From positions 12,115 to 76,114 of the forward strand of contig JBPCVQ010000387.1 in the NCBI GenBank assembly GCA_051010395.1: a stretch of DNA of 64,000 bases. The letters run 5' to 3'. Below the pieces are notes generated by a model that worked only from the letters and a program-made list of their open reading frames with translations, searched no databases and was not told where the DNA came from. The DNA comes from JANQPX01 sp051010395 (GTDB taxonomy: Bacteria > Pseudomonadota > Alphaproteobacteria > Geminicoccales > Geminicoccaceae). The position numbers and the translations under genes are program-made. Shown here in pieces: positions 7,669 to 15,450 of the stretch. How positions within the stretch are numbered: the first letter of the stretch is position 1; every line of letters begins with the position of its first letter.

Positions 7669-9213
7669 ATGAGGCAACCGAACATCCTGTTCATCATGGC
7701 GGATCAGATGAGCGCCAAGGCGCTCTCGACCTACGGGCATTCCGTGACCAAGACGCCGGCGATCGATCGGCTGGCCGAAGAAGGCGCGGTCTTCGAGAAG
7801 GCCTATTGCAACTCGCCGCTTTGCGGGCCGTCCCGGCTCTCGATGATGTCGGGGCTTTTGCCGCACAAGGTTGGCGCCTATGACAACGCACCGGAGTTTC
7901 GCGCCTCACAGCCGACCCTTGCTCACTATCTCCGGCTTTCCGGCTATCTCACCTGCCTCAGCGGCAAGATGCATTTTGCCGGCCCCGATCAACTGCACGG
8001 TTATGAGGAGCGGCTGACCACGGACATCTATCCTTCCGACTTCGGCTGGACGCCGAACTGGGCCGAGCCGGAAGCCAAAGTCGCCTTTCAGAACATGCAA
8101 AACGTGATCGAAACGGGACCCTGTGCCCGCTCGCTGCAGATCGACTATGACGATGACGTCACCTATCAGGCGACCCGCTGGCTCTATGATCGGGCGCGTG
8201 CAAATGACGACCGGCCGTTCATGCTGACGACCTCCTTCACATCACCCCACGACCCCTATGTCGCCGAGCCGGAATTTTGGGACCTCTACTCGGATGACGA
8301 GATCGACCTGCCCACGACTCGGGCGATCGCACCAGAAAACATGGACGCCCATAGCCGCCGAATCTTCGAGCACTACTCGGTCGGCGAGGCCACGGTGACT
8401 GATGAAATGCTTCGGCGCATGCGCCACGGCTACTACGCCTCGATCAGCTATATCGACAGCAAAGTCGCAGCCTTGATGAGCGCCTTGGAGAAAGCCGGCC
8501 TCGCCGATGACACGATCGTCATCTTCGCCTCCGATCACGGCGACATGATGGGCGAGCGCGGGCTCTATTATAAAAAGACGTTCTTCGAATGGGCGGTGCG
8601 CGTGCCGCTGATCGTCTGGGCACCCAAGCGCTTCCGACCCAGGCGGGTCGAGGCACCTGTTTCGCTCGTCGACCTGCTCGCGACCTTCCACGATCTCGGC
8701 GGTGGCAAGCCCGAGGACATCCTGGAGACTGACGGTGTCTCGCTGGTCGACCTGCTCGAAGGCGGTGCTGCCACCCCTCGCGTCATCGCCGGTGAGTTCC
8801 TGGCAGAGGGCGTGTTCGAGCCGACCTTCATGCTGCTCGATGACAGGTACAAGCTCTTCTACAGCGAGACCGATCCGTCCCTGCTCTTCGATCTCAGAAC
8901 CGATCCGGACGAATTCAACAACCTCGCGGAGAACCAGGCATATCGAGCAAGGCTGGGCGAGCTGACGGAGATGGCTTCGACATTGTGGAATGCGGAGGTG
9001 ATCAAGGAGGCGATCATCGCCGATCAGAACCGCCGTCGCCTGATCGAAAGCGCCCATAGCATAGGGCGCCGGCCAAGCTGGGACTATCAGCCCATGACTG
9101 ATGCCTCGACGCAATGGGTGCGGGCTGGAAAGTGGACCACCGAGGTCGAAGGAGATGCCCATCTCGATGTCGCGCCGGCTGAACCTTCACGGTCGATCCC
9201 AAAGACGGATTAG
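7669..9213 (+). CDS. betC: Choline-sulfatase
   Basis: The 514-residue enzyme hydrolyses choline-O-sulfate to choline and sulfate in the cytoplasm. The start at ATG 7669 has a strong GGGGAGGAG upstream; in-frame starts further up lack one. The sulfatase signature is LCGPSRLSMMSG with Cys52 as the residue converted to formylglycine. Metal ligands sit in NILFIMADQ and in FASDHGDMMGERG. The stretch GKMHFAGPDQLHGYEERLTTDIYPSDFGWTPNW matches the choline-sulfatase subgroup very closely as I remember the rhizobial BetC sequence. It is not followed by betA/betB; the product could feed the methylated-amine genes nearby. Choline sulfatases act as dimers or tetramers. Confidence 0.9.
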   Translation: MRQPNILFIMADQMSAKALSTYGHSVTKTPAIDRLAEEGAVFEKAYCNSPLCGPSRLSMMSGLLPHKVGAYDNAPEFRASQPTLAHYLRLSGYLTCLSGKMHFAGPDQLHGYEERLTTDIYPSDFGWTPNWAEPEAKVAFQNMQNVIETGPCARSLQIDYDDDVTYQATRWLYDRARANDDRPFMLTTSFTSPHDPYVAEPEFWDLYSDDEIDLPTTRAIAPENMDAHSRRIFEHYSVGEATVTDEMLRRMRHGYYASISYIDSKVAALMSALEKAGLADDTIVIFASDHGDMMGERGLYYKKTFFEWAVRVPLIVWAPKRFRPRRVEAPVSLVDLLATFHDLGGGKPEDILETDGVSLVDLLEGGAATPRVIAGEFLAEGVFEPTFMLLDDRYKLFYSETDPSLLFDLRTDPDEFNNLAENQAYRARLGELTEMASTLWNAEVIKEAIIADQNRRRLIESAHSIGRRPSWDYQPMTDASTQWVRAGKWTTEVEGDAHLDVAPAEPSRSIPKTD

Positions 9214-9270
9214 GGGGGATGGACCAGGGCATCTTTTCGAGTCGTGAGTGTTGAACGGAAGGTAAAACCG

Positions 9271-9301
9271 ATCGGAACCAGATGTGGTGGCCACACCGCT
9301 A
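9271..9301 (-). repeat. Post-stop hairpin repeat, copy C
   Basis: The sequence GCGGTGTGGCCAC begins on the last base of the TAG stop (minus strand 9299 to 9287) and is followed by CACATCTGGTTCCG. It aligns without gaps to copy E (52587) and to the stem region of copies A, B and D. Its innermost pair is a G-U wobble and its second pair is mismatched. An alternative GGTG/CACC stem is possible. Confidence 0.55.
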
Positions 9302-10525
9302 GATGCCGATCTCCGATAATGGTTGTGCAAATGCAGCAAGACCGTCCTGATAGTTCTGCAAGATGGCTTTTGCCTCTTGGGTCTCCGCCAATGCGAGCCG
9401 CCCATTTTGCCAGGCTGATATGCCGTCGAGCTTGATCGTCGGGTCGATCACTGTCCAGCAGATCTCGCCGGGCGGATGGTCGCCGCACACGTGAAAGTGC
9501 AGATAGCGGGGACTGCCGAAGGCGAGGGCGGACCAGCGGGCTGGGTTGTGGGCGGCAGGGAGAGGGTAGAACGTTCGGGGGTGGATGCCTGCATGCCATG
9601 AGTGGACGCAAAATGGGTCGATGCCGAACATCTCGCCGACTTTGATGTGGTGCTCCTGCACTTTTGCAACGACCGCCGCCGGCCCTTCGAAGTCGATGAC
9701 GCGTCCTTGATCGAGGATCGCGAACGCAGGTTCGTCCAATCGCGCTTCGAAGGGTTGGTAATAGCGTGAGCCTGAACCTATCAACCAACGCGCAAGAGCA
9801 ATTCGTCCGGAAAAATCGGTGGCCGGCACAGGCTTGAAGACAGTCATGGGAAAGCGGCTGACTTTGACGTCGCCGGCTTCATCGTCGGTGAAGGCCGCCG
9901 GGCTGCCAGCCAATTCGGTGCCGAGCGGGCAGGTTATCTCTATTCTTGCTGCCTGCATCATTCGTCGCTCGACATACGCTTTGACCTCGCGCATCAGGGT
10001 ATGAGAGGTCGTGCCGAACCCTGACCCCAGGCACGCCGCATCATAGGCGTAGACCACTGTCTTGGTGCATTGGCCAGGCAATCCGTCGAAACGAAGCTGG
10101 TCGCCCATCCTGGCAAAAAACACGGTGTGATCGACCTTTGCCATCATGGCCTTCAGGTCCTGAGGTAAATCGAGATCGACACCCGGTGGTCCGACCTCGA
10201 CTTCCAGGACAGCAAGCCCGAGAACACGCGCACGATCGGCAACGAACGCCGATACCGTGCAGTCATAGTAGCCGTGACGACTGTCCTCCCTGACGATGAG
10301 AAGGCGATCGCCCGCCCGCGCGTCGACGCAGTTCAGGAGAAGGTTGTCCGCGCCCGCCGTGAGATCCAACTGTCCGAGCTGGCCCAGACGTCCTGCTGTC
10401 AGACCATCCAGGAAAGGGGGCGCTGGAATTAGCTTGGAGGCTTCCGCTGACTGATATCGAACGTCGATCGCATGAGGTGCCGCGTTTACGGTCTTGTTTC
10501 CTTGTGTATTTGGCAAGCCGGCCAA
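9299..10525 (-). CDS. M29-like metalloprotein of unknown function
   Basis: The 408-residue protein has no signal peptide. The segment DNLLLNCVDARAGDRLLIVREDSRHGYYD resembles the N-terminal region of M29 aminopeptidase and 2,5-dihydroxypyridine-dioxygenase (NicX-type) proteins. The C-terminal part is rich in candidate metal ligands (CVHSWHAGIHPRTF, RYLHFHVCGDHPPGE, then DPTIKLDG). I cannot assign a reaction: a peptidase, a ring-cleaving dioxygenase and an unrelated hydrolase all remain possible. It is divergent from the LysR gene at 10690, which often signals that the LysR protein regulates it. It is convergent with the choline-sulfatase gene. Confidence 0.7.
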   Translation of the reverse strand: MAGLPNTQGNKTVNAAPHAIDVRYQSAEASKLIPAPPFLDGLTAGRLGQLGQLDLTAGADNLLLNCVDARAGDRLLIVREDSRHGYYDCTVSAFVADRARVLGLAVLEVEVGPPGVDLDLPQDLKAMMAKVDHTVFFARMGDQLRFDGLPGQCTKTVVYAYDAACLGSGFGTTSHTLMREVKAYVERRMMQAARIEITCPLGTELAGSPAAFTDDEAGDVKVSRFPMTVFKPVPATDFSGRIALARWLIGSGSRYYQPFEARLDEPAFAILDQGRVIDFEGPAAVVAKVQEHHIKVGEMFGIDPFCVHSWHAGIHPRTFYPLPAAHNPARWSALAFGSPRYLHFHVCGDHPPGEICWTVIDPTIKLDGISAWQNGRLALAETQEAKAILQNYQDGLAAFAQPLSEIGI

Positions 10526-10608
10526 GACTTTATCTCCGCAAACCTATGAGCTTGTTCTTGTTTCAAGCCAGTGTCGCTCTCCAAGCTAAGGTTCGGCAAT
10601 ATCTATGT

Positions 10609-10625
10609 TATAATCAGTATGATTA
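10609..10625. promoter_or_regulatory. Divergent-promoter region of LysR gene: -10-like box and inverted repeat
   Basis: In the 164-bp gap between the M29-like gene and the LysR gene there is a TATAAT hexamer (10609-10614) overlapped by the inverted repeat TAATCA-GTA-TGATTA (10611-10625). No good -35 box is seen at the right spacing. An inverted repeat over a promoter fits autoregulation by the LysR protein, but this is inference. Confidence 0.4.
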
Positions 10626-10689
10626 GCTATGCTTATAGGTGCACGGAATTCACCGGAGGTTCTGGTCGGGTGATGAGCGGGTCTGACTG

Positions 10690-11610
10690 ATGAAGCCGAA
10701 TTTGCCATTCGCGTCATTGCGGGTTTTCGAGGCTGTCGTTCGCATCGGCGGCTTTCGTCGGGCGGCCGAAGATCTTGGCATGACGCAAAGTGCTGTCAGT
10801 CAGCATGTCCGGCGCCTCGAGGAATGGCTGGGCAGGTCGCTGATCATCCGCGGACCCAGGCAGTCGATCCCAACAGCCGATGGCCTTCAGCTCCAAGAAG
10901 CCGTGACGAATGGCCTTGACCTCATCTCCGAGGCCTGCGCCGCTCTGAAGGATAGGAGCCGGCGTCACGATCAGCCCCTGATCATCTCGACACTTCCGGG
11001 TTTCGCGTTGAAATGGCTTTTTCCCAGGTTGATCAAGTTTGACCAGATCCATCCGGAGATCCCTGTCTCGATCATTACCGATTCGACGCCTACGGATTTC
11101 GCTGGTGACCATGAAACGCTTGCCATTCGTTACGGTCTCGGCCGTTATCCGGGCTTGCATGTCGAATGGCTGTTCGGCGAGACGTTGTTTCCCGTTTGCG
11201 CGCCATCCTTGCTGGAACGTGGCCCGCCCCTCGACCGGGCCGAGGACCTGGCACGTCACACCATCCTCATGGACGACGCCGTCAGAATCCATGGCAGGGG
11301 GCCAAGCTGGAATTCTTGGCTGGCTGCGGCTGGTGTGGATTTGGAAATCGAGGCGAATGCGCGGCGGTTTGGCCAGGCCAACATGGTCGTCCAGGCCGCG
11401 ATCGAAGGTCTTGGGGTTGCGCTCGGCCGCGAGCCTTTGGTGGCGGATGAATTGGCCGCCGGCCGACTGGTTCGCCCGTTTTCGGACATCGTGCCGTCCG
11501 ATTTCGCCTACTATCTTGTCTGTCCGAAAGACAGGCTCAACGATCGCCGCGTGGTAGCTTTTCGAGGATGGCTTACCGAAGAAGCCAGACAGATGCAGAT
11601 GTCAGCTTGA
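10690..11610 (+). CDS. LysR-family transcriptional regulator (GcvA-like)
   Basis: This 306-residue protein has an N-terminal helix-turn-helix (GGFRRAAEDLGMTQSAVSQHVRRLEEWLG, about residues 20-48) and a periplasmic-binding-like effector domain from about residue 90. The opening PNLPFASLRVFEAVVRIGGF and the effector-domain style resemble the GcvA subgroup. It is divergent from the M29-like gene. Downstream, a palindrome with the LysR T-N11-A layout lies at 12058-12082 ahead of the FAH-family gene, so it may control the ring-cleavage cluster as well. The effector is unknown. Confidence 0.9.
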   Translation: MKPNLPFASLRVFEAVVRIGGFRRAAEDLGMTQSAVSQHVRRLEEWLGRSLIIRGPRQSIPTADGLQLQEAVTNGLDLISEACAALKDRSRRHDQPLIISTLPGFALKWLFPRLIKFDQIHPEIPVSIITDSTPTDFAGDHETLAIRYGLGRYPGLHVEWLFGETLFPVCAPSLLERGPPLDRAEDLARHTILMDDAVRIHGRGPSWNSWLAAAGVDLEIEANARRFGQANMVVQAAIEGLGVALGREPLVADELAAGRLVRPFSDIVPSDFAYYLVCPKDRLNDRRVVAFRGWLTEEARQMQMSA

Positions 11611-11633
11611 CGCTTCGAGGCCGGGCTCTCTGC

Positions 11634-11966
11634 CTATGAGATAACGCCGCGTTGTCCTGAGAGGGATAACGTCACATTCAGCGAGCCTTCATTGACCAGC
11701 CAGCGGCGGAGTGTGAACGAGCGGGCGCCCGCCTTATGCATCGGATCGGCTTGGGCGAGGGATTGCGCATCTTCGAAAGATCGGGCGCGGTAGACGATCA
11801 TGCCGGCACCCTCCATCTCGTTTCCAGTGGCATCGGACAGAGGGCCGGCCAGAACCAGATCTCCCTTGGTCTCCCTCTCTTTTTGGTAGTCGAGATGGTC
11901 GGGAAGCGTGGCTTTCAAGAGATCCTGATCGCCGTTCGGCGTCGAAAAGACGACGAAAAGTTCCAA
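11634..11966 (-). CDS. YCII-domain protein
   Basis: The conserved core LFVVFSTPNGDQDLLKATLPDHLDYQKERETKGDLVLAGPL and DPMHKAGARSFTLRRWLVNEG identifies a YciI-like alpha-beta barrel of about 110 residues, a fold shared with muconolactone isomerase. The open frame extends to GTG 12059, but the extra 31 residues have no family match and its start overlaps a palindromic operator. I therefore prefer TTG 11966, which has GAGGTG upstream. The family may bind or isomerise small organic acids. Its place beside an FAH-family hydrolase and an intradiol dioxygenase suggests a role in ring-cleavage product handling, not proven here. Confidence 0.75.
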   Translation of the reverse strand: MELFVVFSTPNGDQDLLKATLPDHLDYQKERETKGDLVLAGPLSDATGNEMEGAGMIVYRARSFEDAQSLAQADPMHKAGARSFTLRRWLVNEGSLNVTLSLSGQRGVIS

Positions 11967-12057
11967 CGCCAATGCACCTCGCGATCTCGCAATTTCCTTG
12001 TAATCGGTCCAGCTCGGCAAGAGAGCCCTCCCTCTTTCTGTGATGTTGCGAAACCTC

Positions 12058-12082
12058 ACATCGTTAGCATGAATAACGATGT
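12058..12082. promoter_or_regulatory. Palindrome with LysR T-N11-A geometry
   Basis: ACATCGTTA-N7-TAACGATGT is a perfect 9-bp-arm inverted repeat in the intergenic region between the YCII gene and the FAH-family gene. Inside it, TTA-N7-TAA satisfies the LysR-type T-N11-A rule. The LysR gene at 10690-11610 is the nearest candidate regulator. Confidence 0.6.
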
Positions 12083-12097
12083 TGAAAAATCGATATT

Positions 12098-12127
12098 AAT
12101 TGACAAATGTTGAAATAATAGTCAATT
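12098..12127. promoter_or_regulatory. Second inverted repeat upstream of FAH-family gene
   Basis: AATTGAC and GTCAATT form perfect 7-bp arms separated by 16 bp of AT-rich sequence. The left arm carries TTGACA, a consensus-like -35 box, so the repeat could overlap the promoter of the FAH-family gene 35 bp further on. It lies 16 bp from the T-N11-A palindrome. Confidence 0.5.
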
Positions 12128-12162
12128 TTTCACATCAGGGTTGAGATCGAAAGGTTTGAAAT

Positions 12163-13029
12163 ATGCGTCTGATGGTCGGGCAATCTGGAGGCGGAACCGC
12201 CGTTTATGGCGCCGTCGGTAGTCAGGCGATCAACCTGACGGCCAGGGACCCGGCCCTCGGAACCGATCTTGGCGCCATCATCAAGGCAGGTTCCAAAGGT
12301 CTCGCGCATATCACGGCCCTGCTCTCGGATGTCGATGGCGCGTTGGCACTGGAGGGCGTCAAGCCTGCCTTGCCGCTGCGGTCCTCCGGGAAGGTGATTT
12401 GTCTTGGCTTGAACTATATCGATCATGCCAAGGAAGGTGGTTACGATGTGCCTGATTATCCCGCCTTGTTCATGCGCGCCATGACGTCGATGATCCCGGC
12501 CGAAGCGCCGATCATCCGGCCCCATTGCTCGGAGCGTCTCGACTACGAGGCGGAACTGATGGTGATCATCGGCAAGGGAGGACGGCACATCACCAAGGCG
12601 GATGCGCTTGATCATGTCTTCGGCTACACGCTGTTCAACGATGCTTCGATCAGAGACTACCAGCGAAAGACCCACCAGTGGACGCCAGGCAAGAACTTCG
12701 ACGGAACGGGTCCAGTCGGACCTGTCGTGGTGACACCGGACGAACTGCCGCCAGGAGCCGCCGGCCTGCGCATTCAGAGCCGACTCAACGGCGAGATCAT
12801 GCAGGATGGAAATACAGACGATATGATCTTTCCGGTCGATCAGACCATCGCGACCCTCTCAGAGGTAATGACCCTGGAGCCTGGTGATATGATCGCGATG
12901 GGAACGCCCCCCGGTGTCGGTCACGCGAGAAGGCCACCGGTCTGGATGAAGGCGGGCGACGTGGTCGAGATCGAAATCGAGGGGATCGGCGTCTTGCGCA
13001 ATCCGATCGCCGACGAGGTGATGTCATGA
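12163..13029 (+). CDS. Fumarylacetoacetate-hydrolase family protein
   Basis: The protein of 288 residues has the FAH-fold C-terminal domain: GKVICLGLNYIDHAKEGG (start of the domain, about residue 77), HCSERLDYEAELMVIIGKGGRHI with the metal-binding glutamates, NDASIRDYQRKTHQWTPGKNFDGTGPVGPVVV, and LEPGDMIAMGTPPGVG. Relatives are 2-keto-3-deoxy sugar hydratases, fumarylpyruvate hydrolases, oxaloacetate decarboxylases and ring-fission product hydrolases. It overlaps the nitroreductase gene by 4 bp and leads the TRAP/dioxygenase cluster, so a hydrolase or isomerase of a ring-cleavage product is the most reasonable guess. Confidence 0.88.
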   Translation: MRLMVGQSGGGTAVYGAVGSQAINLTARDPALGTDLGAIIKAGSKGLAHITALLSDVDGALALEGVKPALPLRSSGKVICLGLNYIDHAKEGGYDVPDYPALFMRAMTSMIPAEAPIIRPHCSERLDYEAELMVIIGKGGRHITKADALDHVFGYTLFNDASIRDYQRKTHQWTPGKNFDGTGPVGPVVVTPDELPPGAAGLRIQSRLNGEIMQDGNTDDMIFPVDQTIATLSEVMTLEPGDMIAMGTPPGVGHARRPPVWMKAGDVVEIEIEGIGVLRNPIADEVMS

Positions 13030-13688
13030 GTGACGCCGTCGGCGAACAGGGAGAACAGCGTGCCGAGGCCTGGAGCGCCATTCGCGGACTTCGCTCCCGA
13101 ATTGAGCGCCTCGACGACGACAGCATGGGGCTGATCCTCACCGAAGCTCGTTCGCATTATGCCTGGACTGACCGACCTGTCACGGACGACGATCTCAGGC
13201 GCCTGTATGAGGCGTTCAAATTCGGGCCGACGAGCGCCAACGGCAATCACGCACGGTTTCTATTTGCGCGTACCGAAGAGACCAAAGATAAACTTGCTGC
13301 CTGTGTCAATGAAGGCAATGTCGCCAAACTCAAAGCGGCTCCGGTGACGGCGATCATCGCCTACGACGTTGAATTCTGGCGGCATTTGCCAAAGCTGCAT
13401 CCTCACAAAGATATGTCACCGACCTTTGCTGCCGATCCGGCAAAGGCCGAGGCTGCAGCGTTTCGCAATGGAACACTCCAGGGCGCCTATCTCATGATCG
13501 CCGCCCGCGCTCTCGGCTTCGACGTCGGCGCGATGTCGGGCTTTTCCAATCCCAAGGTCGACGAGGTGTTCTTTAAGGGCACGACGTTCAAATCGAACTT
13601 TCTTTGCAATATCGGCTATGCTGATGAGACAGCGTTGTTCCAGCGATTGCCGCGTTTCGAATTCGACGAGGTCTGTCAATTGATGTGA
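13026..13688 (+). CDS. Nitroreductase-family protein, RutE-like
   Basis: The FMN-dependent oxidoreductase of 220 residues has a core (FKFGPTSANGNHARFLFARTEETKDKL, LKAAPVTAIIAYDVEFW, FRNGTLQGAYLMIAARALGFDVGAMSGF, KSNFLCNIGYAD) that follows E. coli RutE, the malonic-semialdehyde reductase, almost segment by segment. Here it has no other rut genes beside it; it is coupled by a 4-bp overlap to the FAH-family gene. It may reduce a semialdehyde or enal formed from ring cleavage. The N-terminal 35 residues are longer than in RutE and contain no recognisable motif. Confidence 0.85.
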   Translation: MSDAVGEQGEQRAEAWSAIRGLRSRIERLDDDSMGLILTEARSHYAWTDRPVTDDDLRRLYEAFKFGPTSANGNHARFLFARTEETKDKLAACVNEGNVAKLKAAPVTAIIAYDVEFWRHLPKLHPHKDMSPTFAADPAKAEAAAFRNGTLQGAYLMIAARALGFDVGAMSGFSNPKVDEVFFKGTTFKSNFLCNIGYADETALFQRLPRFEFDEVCQLM

Positions 13689-13781
13689 TCATCGGCACCA
13701 AGGAATCATGACGCCAAAGCTGTCGGCGATCTGCCGATCACTTCTGGAAGGGCAACGATAAGGAATAGGGAGGCCATCATC

Positions 13782-14870
13782 ATGCTTACGAGTTTTCGAA
13801 GCTTGGCTGGGGCGGCGATTGTCGCCATGGCAGCCTTCGGTGCGACCGCTTTGCCGACGAATGCCGAGACGATCAAGCTGATCGCGATCGACGGTTATCC
13901 CGCGCGCGCCATGTGGGTTAAGGAGTTTTCTGAATTCTTCATTCCCGAGGTCGACAAACGGCTTGCCGAGACCGGTAATCACCAGATTGAGTGGCAGGAG
14001 GCCTATGGCGGCTCGATCGTGAAGCCCAAAGGTGTGCTGGAGGGGATCGAGCTCGGCCTTGGCGACATCGGCATCGTGACGACCGTGTTTCATAATTCGA
14101 AACTGCCGTCCCAGGCGATCGCCTTCGTGACCCCCTTCATCTCGACCGACTCGCGCGTGGTTGCCAAGGCGGTGGACGAAATCGCCAAGGAGTTTACGCA
14201 GATGGCGGCGGAACTCGACGATCAGAACCAGGTTTATCTGGCGACCGGCGTCGTGCTCGACACCTATCAGGTCTTCAGCACCGAGCCGATCGCGTCCCTT
14301 GACGATATCAACGGTAAGAAGGTGGCGGGTGCTGGCTTTAACCTCCGCTACCTCGAAGGGCTAGGCGCTGCCGGCGTCCGCGGTGGTCTGACCGACTTCT
14401 ACAACATGTTGCAGACCGGCGTGGTCGATCAGGCGATGCTCTGGCCGGAAGCCGCCATGACCTTCAAGATCCATGAGGTCGCCCCGCATATGCTCCAGGC
14501 CAATCTCGGCGCCGTGAACTCCAAGACGGTGACCGTCAACAAGGATGTCTGGGAAAGCCTGCCGGAGGAGGTGCAGACCGTTCTGCAGGATGTCGCCGTG
14601 GCTTATCGTGATCACGTTGCCGAGGTCGCGATGGGGAGGGCTGCGGACAGTCTTGAAAAATTCGCCGCTGCGGGCGGCACCGTGGTTGAGCTGTCCGTAG
14701 AGGAGCGGAAAGCCTGGGCGGACTCCATGCCGAACATTGCGGTCGAATGGGCAAAAGAACTCGACGCCAGCGGCGCCCCCGGTTCCGACATGCTCGTCGC
14801 TTATATCGAGAAACTGAAAGCTGCGGGACAAGAGCCCGCGCGCGATTGGGCCGCCGAGCTCTCCAACTAG
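13782..14870 (+). CDS. TRAP transporter solute-binding protein (DctP family)
   Basis: This 362-residue periplasmic binding protein starts with a signal peptide (LTSFRSLAGAAIVAMAAFGATALPTNAET). The DctP pattern is visible in VLEGIELGLGDIGIV, ASLDDINGKKVAGAGFNLRYLEGLGA and LTDFYNMLQTGVVDQAMLWPEAAMTFKIHEVAPH. The family delivers carboxylates and related anions to a DctQM permease; the expected arginine that salt-bridges the ligand is probably the one in NLRYLEGLG. The permease genes follow after a short hairpin. A good ribosome site (GGGAGG) precedes the ATG. The ligand may be an aromatic or keto acid given the dioxygenase downstream. Confidence 0.92.
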   Translation: MLTSFRSLAGAAIVAMAAFGATALPTNAETIKLIAIDGYPARAMWVKEFSEFFIPEVDKRLAETGNHQIEWQEAYGGSIVKPKGVLEGIELGLGDIGIVTTVFHNSKLPSQAIAFVTPFISTDSRVVAKAVDEIAKEFTQMAAELDDQNQVYLATGVVLDTYQVFSTEPIASLDDINGKKVAGAGFNLRYLEGLGAAGVRGGLTDFYNMLQTGVVDQAMLWPEAAMTFKIHEVAPHMLQANLGAVNSKTVTVNKDVWESLPEEVQTVLQDVAVAYRDHVAEVAMGRAADSLEKFAAAGGTVVELSVEERKAWADSMPNIAVEWAKELDASGAPGSDMLVAYIEKLKAAGQEPARDWAAELSN

Positions 14871-14884
14871 GCGGCAGGGCCGCC
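14870..14884 (+). terminator. Intercistronic hairpin after dctP-type gene
   Basis: GGCGGC-AGG-GCCGCC, a perfect 6-bp stem, starts on the last base of the binding-protein stop codon and ends 4 bp before the DctQ start. No U-tract follows. It probably stabilises the binding-protein mRNA or reduces read-through to the permease genes. Confidence 0.5.
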
Positions 14885-14888
14885 TCCC

Positions 14889-15419
14889 ATGCTGCGCTCT
14901 GCGCAAAAAGGGCTCAACAGCATCGCCATGGCGGCCAATGTCTGCGGTACGCTAGTCGTCCTGGCGCTGGTGGTTATCGTCAATATCGACGTGGTAGCGC
15001 GCGGCGTATTCAGCGCGCCGTTTCGCGGCTCGGTCGAAGTCGTCCAGTTCTCGATGGTGCTGATCGTTTTCCTGCAATTGCCTGATGTCGTGAGGGTCGA
15101 TCGCCTGACCCGCTCCGACGGTCTCCTAACGATGATGGCCGGCAGGTGGCCGGCAGCGGCGCGCTGGCTCAACCGCGTGATCAATGTGATTTCGGCCGTT
15201 CTGATGGCGCTGATCGCCTATGCCATCTGGCCGGAGTTCGTCGACGCCTGGGAGACCGGTGACTACTTCGGCACACCAGGGGTGTTCACCGCACCCTGGT
15301 GGCCGGTGAAGTTGGCGATTTTCTTTAGCGCCGTTCTTTGCTGCCTGATCTGGGCGGGGAAGGTGTTGGAGAGTAAACGGAGTCCATCAAACCTTGAAGA
15401 AAAACACGCCGATGTTTGA
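14889..15419 (+). CDS. TRAP transporter small permease (DctQ family)
   Basis: The 176-residue protein has four predicted membrane segments (about residues 18-36, 53-70, 95-115, 135-155), the standard DctQ layout. Characteristic pieces are VVIVNIDVVARGVF and VEVVQFSMVLIVFLQLPDVVR. It pairs with the large permease to form the sodium-driven translocation unit. It begins 18 bp after the binding-protein stop, across the hairpin. Confidence 0.9.
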   Translation: MLRSAQKGLNSIAMAANVCGTLVVLALVVIVNIDVVARGVFSAPFRGSVEVVQFSMVLIVFLQLPDVVRVDRLTRSDGLLTMMAGRWPAAARWLNRVINVISAVLMALIAYAIWPEFVDAWETGDYFGTPGVFTAPWWPVKLAIFFSAVLCCLIWAGKVLESKRSPSNLEEKHADV

Positions 15420-15450
15420 AGCTTTCACCATCGCTTCTTGGGCATAACAA

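Noticed and set aside
8242..9162. 306-codon minus-strand frame inside the choline-sulfatase gene
   Set aside because: Antisense shadow of the sulfatase, whose catalytic motifs are intact on the plus strand.
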